This document shows positions 58,007-64,000 of a DNA stretch of 64,000 nt, piece after piece. The position numbers and the translations under genes are program-made. The stretch covers positions 53,349,250 through 53,413,249 of the forward strand of contig CM055895.1 in assembly GCA_029582155.1 (NCBI GenBank), read 5' to 3'. Position 1 is the first letter of the stretch, and every line of letters begins with the position of its first letter. Origin of the DNA: Panopea generosa (lineage: Eukaryota > Mollusca > Bivalvia > Adapedonta > Hiatellidae). Below the pieces are notes generated by a model that ran no database searches, was not told where the DNA came from, and worked only from the letters and a program-made list of their open reading frames with translations.

Positions 58007-58254
58007 GGTTGGTATTCACTAGCCATTCTCAAGAATGTTCTTAGGCTTGAACACAAGAATCAATTTTGAAAACCCCATTTAGAGACAATTATTTGAGACC
58101 AAAATTTGCATGCATGTAGGGACACCTGATATATAATCAAATACATTCTCACAATTATTCTATCTGTCATGGTACACTAGGTATCTAGAGTTGAAATTTG
58201 GATTTTCAAGCTCAAGTCTAAGAATATTCTTAAGAATGGTTGGTGAATATGACC
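58007..58254 (+). mobile_element. ~248-bp MITE in the 33-bp array, orientation 2
   Basis: The ends GGTTGGTATTCACTAGCCAT and ATGGTTGGTGAATATGACC are inverted over about 40 bp. It belongs to the same family as 55262-55510 but is flipped. It also follows ...ACACCAG, and the array resumes at TCTGTATGCATT. Confidence 0.9.
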
Positions 58255-59078
58255 TCTGTATGCATTAAAACTGGAGCATCTATAACACCAGTATGCATTA
58301 AACTGGAGCATCTATAACCCAAGTATGCATTATAACTGGAGCATCTGTACACCAGTATACATTAAAACTGGAGCATCTATAAGACCAATATAAAATTAAA
58401 CTGGAGCATCTATAACACCAGTATACATTCAAACTGGAGCTTCTGTATCACCAGTATACATTAAAACTAGAGCATCTATAACACCAGTATACATTAAAAC
58501 TGGAGCATCTATAACACCAGTATACATTAAAACTGGAGCATCTATAACACCAGTATACATTTAAACTGGCGCATCTATAACACCAGTATACATTAAAACT
58601 GGAGCATCTGTATCACCAGTAAACATTAAAGTTGGAGCATCTATAACACCAGTATACATTAAAACTAGAGCATCTATAACACCAGTATACATTAAAACTG
58701 GAGCATCTATAACACCAGTATACATTAAAACTGGAGCGTCTATACCACCAGTATGTATTAAAACTGGAGTGTGTGTATCACCAGTATACATTAAAACTGA
58801 AGCATCTATAACACCAGTATACAATAAAACTGGCGCATCTATAACACCAGTATACATTAAAACTAGAGCATCTGTATCACCAGTATACATTAAAACTGGA
58901 GCATCTATAACACCAGTGTACATTAAAACTGGAGTATCTGTATCACCAGTATACATTAAAACTAGACCATCTATAACACCAGTGTACATAAAAACTGGAG
59001 CATCTATAACATCAGTTTATTAAAACTGGTGCATCTATACCACCAGTATGTATTAAAAAAACTATATCTAGTATACAT
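58255..59078. repeat. 33-bp minisatellite, block 3 (homogeneous GGAGCATC type)
   Basis: Continues the homogeneous unit (ACACCAGTATACATTAAAACTGGAGCATCTATA) to about 59075, where it decays into unique sequence. The minus frame 58561-58989 (142 codons) and plus frame 58769-59023 are repeat-derived. Confidence 0.96.
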
Positions 59079-59079
59079 T

Positions 59080-59745
59080 AAAATTATAAAGTGTTAACTT
59101 CAAATTTCCAGAAATCATCACCCATATCAGAGGGAACATTGATATTTCAAACAAACAGTCTGAAATTCAGTCATTATATTAGAGGTGTAATGATTCATCT
59201 ATGCACAGATGCTGATGTGTGTATCGGGTGTTAAATGAAACTTCCAATAGATAGTGATGCAATGCATTCTTTAGACCTATGAAGATAAGATTGTCAGATA
59301 TTGTGCATCACTATTTCATTCTTGGTGAAACAAAAAAAAATAGCAAATAAAAACTAATAAACAAAAAAGAATGTTTTTTTAAAAAGTAAGATAAAATTTT
59401 GGATATAAGCTGGCTAAATACGTGACGAATATTACGAACAGCATCTCCTTCCCATCAGGTACTATCCCACTATGTTTATTTCATCACTCTCGCAGTAATG
59501 CAGTGTAATAAGTTTTGTTGTTTTCTGTTAATAAAGATACTTTTAAGTTGCATACAAGCATAGTTATTACATACACCTTATTAAACAATCATGGTGATTG
59601 CATAAGATCAGTATTGTGATGATTATTGCATCGCGACCTAAATATTGCATTATGTATCACCTTTTATTTATCACATGCAATTGTTCTGAAAATGAATCAT
59701 TGCGATACGCATCACAGATGATAAAAATGCCGATGCACAGCCCTA
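59080..59745. other. no gene seen
   Basis: Unique AT-rich spacer between the 33-bp and 45-bp arrays. No supported gene. Confidence 0.5.
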
Positions 59746-60153
59746 CATTATATGCCATCAGTCCTATAGAGTGTGGATGTGTTGGGAACATAATATACTG
59801 TCAGTCCTATGGATTGCAGATTAGTTGCGGACACATTATATGCTGTCAGTCCTATGGATTGCAGATTGGTTGGGGACACATTATATGCTGTCAGTCCTAT
59901 GGATTGCGGATGGGTTGGGGACACATTATATGCCATCAGTCCTATGAATTGCAGATTGGTTGGGGACACATTATATGCGGTCAGTCCTATGGATTGCGGA
60001 TGGGTTTGGGACACATTATATGCCATCAGTCCTATGAATTGCGGATGGGTTGGGGACACATTATATGCCATCAGTCCTATGAAATGCAGATGGCTTGGGG
60101 ACAAGTTATATGCTGTCAGTCGTATGGATTGTGGATGTGTTGTGGACATTAAA
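59746..60153. repeat. 45-bp minisatellite, ~9 copies
   Basis: The unit CCTATGGATTGCAGATTGGT-TGGGGACACATTATATGCTG-TCAGT is 15 codons long. Two plus frames and one minus frame stay open (plus: YGLQIGWGHIICCQS; minus: MAYNVSPTHPQFIGL), giving frames of 117-184 codons. The plus frame starting at 59598 has 50 non-repeat codons first, but no recognisable domain. Confidence 0.95.
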
Positions 60154-60154
60154 A

Positions 60155-60725
60155 TGGCATAACTAATGTCTTCCTTACAAACAAGCAGTCCTCAAACTAT
60201 TATTATATCTACTAAAGGTTATCATGTTGAATTATAAATACTGGCCTGGAAGTTTAGATTATCTATTAGTGAAATTTAGTATTCTGCCAACAGCAGACAT
60301 TGATATTTGTATTTTGACATTTACATTATGAAATGTATCCCTGATATTATATAATAACGTAATGAAATGTGCATAATTTTAGTATTCATATCAAATAATT
60401 TGGTTCATGACACAAAAATTGCCTGGCTTTTAAAGGGCAAACATAAACAGTTGTAATACAGATATTATCATGAAATGCTTCCAAGTCTCAGATCTTTACA
60501 ACTTCCAATACTGTAGTTTATGTTCTGCTTTACAAATATGTTGGTTTCATGAAATACAATTTTATTTCCCCAAGCAGTGAAACAAAAAGGATTCTAATTT
60601 TGAACATTACCAAATGAGCTCCATGGTAACAAGTGGGGGTTACAAGATATACAAAATAATAGCAACACATGACAGAGTAAAGTTAACCCATTAGTTAAAC
60701 ATTACCCCTCATGATCAGATTCAAT
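60155..60725. other. no gene seen
   Basis: AT-rich sequence with no supported gene or repeat partner. Confidence 0.5.
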
Positions 60726-60729
60726 ATTG

Positions 60730-60746
60730 GCTGGCTGGCTGGCTGG

Positions 60747-60781
<35 letters not shown>

Positions 60782-60803
60782 ACAGACAGACAGACAGACA
60801 GAC
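60730..60803. repeat. (GGCT)n(GGCA)n(GACA)n microsatellite
   Basis: Three successive tetranucleotide tracts that differ by one base step each: about 4 GGCT, 8 GGCA and 6 GACA. Confidence 0.97.
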
Positions 60804-60861
60804 TAATGTTTATTCAGATTACACATACATAGGTTACATTAAATATAAGTACTCAATTATA

Positions 60862-61150
60862 ATTGATTGATTGATTGAATATTTACCATAATTTTTATAC
60901 CATCGGGGGCTAACAGATGATCAGTTAACCTAACCACTGTTTCCCGGGATCCTGGAAGGTTAACCAGTACATGAGCACACCCAATTTCCACAAGTAACTT
61001 ATAACTTTCCCACCTGAATCAGAAGTGAAACATGACTGATAATAAGACACAATGTCGAATCTCAATCATCACGGACACTATGGCTGGTCAGGGACTCTCG
61101 ACCACTGGATTGATAGTCAGACATGCTACCAACTGAGCTAATTGGGCCCT
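60862..61150 (-). mobile_element. V-core SINE, full-length minus-strand copy
   Basis: Read on the minus strand: AGGGCCCAATTAGCTCAGTTGG (A box), GGTCGAGAGTCCC (weak B box), GTGGGAAAGTTATAAGTTACTTGTGGAAATTGG (core), CGGGAAACAGTGGTTAGGTT, ATCTGTTAGCCCCCGATGGT, then AATATTCAATCAATCAATC at the tail. It is the same family as 26460-26738. No clear target duplication was found. Confidence 0.88.
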
Positions 61151-61339
61151 CGATTACAAATAAAACGAAGATAAATTAGTAAAAGGTAATTTTACAACTA
61201 TCAACCATATTATATAAAATGAATTGAGTATTGCAAATTATTAGATATAAAGTATCACAGAATGTAATTTTAATATTATTGTTTTAGCCAAATCCACTGT
61301 AAAAAAAGTTAATGATCTATCGCAATAAAATATTCTATA

Positions 61340-62075
61340 GAAACTATGATGAACTTACATGGTAGTTGTATAACCATAATATCTCGGACAAGTTCTTAAA
61401 CTGGCAAAATCAGAAATTGATGTCTGAGTTATGACCACTGAATCATTAAAAAATGCATTATTTGACATTGTGTGCATTTTATAACCATAATATCTTGGGC
61501 AAGTTCTTGAACTGGCCAAATCTGATAAATATTATCAGAGTTATGGCCCCTGAATCACCATATATTGCGTTATTTTGTTTGCACTCTAACACCTGCATTT
61601 TTCATTTGATCCTCACCAAACTTATGAAGTTGTTGAACTGGCAAAATCGGTAAATTAATATCTGAGTTATGAGCCTTGAATCATCAAAAATTACATTATC
61701 TGACGTTGTGTGCATTCTAGTACTAGCAGCTTTCACTTGATGTTTACTAAACTTACATACGTGTAGTAGTTATATAACCATAATATCTTGGACAATTTCT
61801 TGAATTGACCAAATCAGAACATTAATGTATAGAGTTATGGCCCTTGAATTGACCAAAATTGCATTATATGAAATTATGTACACTCCAGCACCTGCAGTTT
61901 TTGTTTGATCTTCACAATACTTAGACAGTAATTAAATGTCTATACTATCTCAACTGACCAAATTTAAATGTCTGAGGTATGGCCCTTGCCTTATCAAAAA
62001 TTGCCATCTTTCCCATTGTCTCTTTTGCAACAGGTGAGCGATTTAGGGCAAATCTCGTCCTCTTGTTTTAAGTAA
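61340..62075 (+). mobile_element. tandem-core element with GGTGAGCGAT tail, copy B
   Basis: About five monomers of ~110-165 bp with TATAACCATAATATCTTGG, TTGAACTGGCCAAAT, GAGTTATGGCCCNTGAAT and a TTTGATCTTCAC block. The tail is GCAACAGGTGAGCGATTTAGGGCAAATCTCGTCCTCTTGTTTT. It is the same family as 42985-43575 with more monomers, but the tail palindrome is degraded. Confidence 0.8.
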
Positions 62076-62079
62076 CATT

Positions 62080-62635
62080 TTATTTTATTTTATTTCAAGT
62101 GTAACTGTTTTAGGAATGAAAGGCTTCAACTTTTTACCAATACTCATGAATTTCACCTATTAAGTACAAGAAAATTGCTGTACGGCACTCCAGACATAAT
62201 CAATTTATTTTTCAAGAATTTCAAAAATATATCAAAAACACACAACATTTTCAAATTGACTAACTTATTAGTAAAATATGTTATGCGTGGCTGTAGAAAT
62301 GTTAAATTGAACAGTATGTGGGGCGATTGTTTGGTTTCAATGAGATGGGCAACAGGGTAAGTTTATCAAGTGGGGATTTTCTCCCTTCATTTTTGTCCAC
62401 ATTTCTGTGTGTTTCTTTTTTTCAAGTTTATAGTATTCATTTAAAATTATAACCTATATTATGAATGTTATTACATTTCATTCTGGTATACATAATATAT
62501 TGATGTTGATGGTATGGAGAGAACTGTAACTAATGTTGTTATAACTTGTAGTTCAATCCATTTGCGTATGTTATATATAAATACGTATTATTATGACTTT
62601 GTGATGTTAATCATCTATAACATAAGTAATAAAAT
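62080..62635. other. no gene seen
   Basis: AT-rich. A 61-codon plus frame (62175-62360) has no recognisable motif. Confidence 0.45.
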
Positions 62636-62639
62636 ATGT

Positions 62640-62829
62640 TTAACTCTTTACTCCATATGTATTTCAACTGGACTCTTCCAAACTCAAAAGAGTCAATTTC
62701 TGTGAATTGATACATTTTACCTATTTATTCTGACAGAGCTTGTTACGAGCAATCAGAACTGGTTCTACACTGTTTTCTGCTCTATCAGAATAAATAGGTA
62801 AAATGTATCCATATGAAGTTAAGGGTTAA
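62640..62829 (+). mobile_element. TTAA-flanked MITE, related subfamily
   Basis: 190 bp between TTAA 62640-62643 and 62826-62829, with tips CTCTTTACTCCATATG and CATATGAAGTTAAGGG. It differs from the 38-41 kb copies in having a long inverted pair GATACATTTTACCTATTTAT / ATAAATAGGTAAAATGTATC around a GAGCTTGTTACGAGC centre. Confidence 0.82.
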
Positions 62830-63538
62830 ACTAACATTTCAGAAGGATTTTAATGAAACTTTAACAAAAATGTTATACACACCAAGGACTTGAATAGAAG
62901 GACAGGAAACTTGCACCTCCTGACTAAATGTAGATGAAACAGCACACAAAGGATTCATAATTTGCAAATTAATCATTCATAACTCACAGGCAACTGATTT
63001 CTTGTACACAAACTGTAAGTTGTATGTAAATTTAAATGTTTAAACATGTTTCGATCATGCAAAATGCTCTTGAGTTAAGATAATGAGGTTTGGAGGAAAA
63101 TTTATTGTGATTTGTGGTTATTTTAGCTGCAGTATACAGATTTTGTAATCACAAGTACTTCAACAATTTAAAACACATATTTCTGGAAATTGTGTTATTT
63201 TGATGACAATTTTGTTCTGCAATGTAAGAATTTTGATTTTTGTTCCTGAGATGAATGGAAGTTAAGATAATTAAAAACTAAATATTATGACTTTTTGCGT
63301 GAATATGCGAGCGTTCACAAAATCTTAATCAGTTGTTTTTCCCTCATTATATAATTCCTTGTATACACGTATCAAGTGTCCCGCAGAAATGCATGTTTCA
63401 TAACTTTTCCATTCAATTTAGCAGAGTTATTGCCCTTGGAGAACTTAAAATTTTTGTCACTGATTTTTTTGTATAATTATATTTTGGTTTCTATGATACC
63501 AACAAGGAAAATGGAATGAAACTTTACACATTTATATG
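62830..63538. other. no gene seen
   Basis: AT-rich. AGCAGAGTTATTGCCCTTGGAGAACTT (63421-63447) echoes the monomer phrase of the tandem-core elements, so a relic monomer may lie here. Confidence 0.45.
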
Positions 63539-63539
63539 T

Positions 63540-63812
63540 TAAAGGGAGTATATCAGGAAAAAAACGCTATAAATATCATAAAAATTAAAATAACAAAAAT
63601 TTATAAAAAAAGCATCTCATTATCATTAATAAATAAAATTTGAATGGTTCGCTATGTCAAATCCACCAAAACGTGACAAAATCAATATTTAAATTTGAGT
63701 GATAAACTTGAAACGAAATTACAATTCTAAAAGTAAACAACACTTAAATACTGTTCGACATCATTCGGACAATTTCTAAGGTGAAACAATTTTACTACGT
63801 GTAAACCTTTAT
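63540..63812 (+). repeat. ~275-bp dispersed repeat, partner of 27645-27920
   Basis: AAAGGGAGTATATCAGGAAA, AAAGCATCTCATTATCATTA, GTGACAAAATCAATATTTAA, CATTCGGACAATTTCTAAGG and GTGAAACAATTTTACTACG run in the same order as at 27.6 kb. The remaining 63813-64000 shows nothing. Confidence 0.85.
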
Positions 63813-64000
63813 GACTGATCAAAGTGAAATCAAAATGAAATCACTTGACTCATTTAACACATCCCAAAATGTGTTGAAATCTTAAGCGGGAAATCTATTT
63901 CAGTCTAACCTAGGCGTGTAGTCCAAGTTAGGAAATCCCTTTTCAATATATCATTTTGTCATGTTAAAATAGATATCCTTTTGGCAATATGGGATCAGTG

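Overview
The window is eukaryotic nuclear DNA, AT-rich and poor in genes, and most likely from a mollusc, probably a bivalve. I infer this from the repeat content. There are tRNA-derived SINEs with a shared central core and AATC tails, elements ending in a palindrome around GGCC followed by CTCTTGTTT, elements with 'GAGTTATGGCCCTT'-type monomers, and a degenerate Ty3/gypsy retroelement. No database search was possible, so the taxonomic call is an inference.

Layout. 1-2.6 kb: a 65-bp satellite that runs off the left edge, followed by trinucleotide microsatellites. 4.7-5.3 kb: a 40/80-bp minisatellite. 5.7-9.85 kb: a decayed Ty3/gypsy element in which reverse transcriptase (RT), RNase H and integrase are recognisable but carry frameshifts and stops, between two short direct repeats that look like LTR remnants. 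10-14.6 kb: a cluster of SINEs, inverted repeats, a 176-bp-monomer element and a pogo/Tigger-like MITE. 16.8-17.9 kb: a tRNA-Ala-like head joined to a 177-bp tandem core. 18-26 kb: mostly featureless AT-rich DNA.

30.2-37.8 kb holds the only convincing cellular gene, an ankyrin-repeat plus SOCS-box (ASB-type) protein of about 430 residues. It has a tiny first coding exon, a 6.2-kb intron and one large terminal exon. ASB proteins are substrate receptors of Cullin-5/Elongin B-C ubiquitin ligases. Its intron contains a 25-bp minisatellite split by a hAT-like transposon with an 8-bp target duplication, a 67-bp minisatellite, a SINE and a 130-140-bp tandem core. The 3' end of the gene, with a TTAA-flanked MITE that forms a strong hairpin, has been tandemly duplicated (330 bp).

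38-51 kb: more TTAA MITEs (including a head-to-head pair), a long-TIR MITE, a dispersed family with an (ATTC)n tail, a BED-finger-like transposase relic, and three large elements built as head + tandem core + tail. 52.5-59.1 kb: a 6.6-kb array of 33-bp units that is open on both strands in places and was invaded twice, at the same unit position and in opposite orientation, by one MITE family. 59.7-60.2 kb: a 45-bp array. 60.7-64 kb: microsatellites, a minus-strand SINE, a tandem-core element, another TTAA MITE, and a partner of the dispersed repeat at 27.6 kb.

Almost every long reading frame outside the ASB gene and the retroelement arises because a tandem repeat unit lacks stop codons, so I did not call those as genes.
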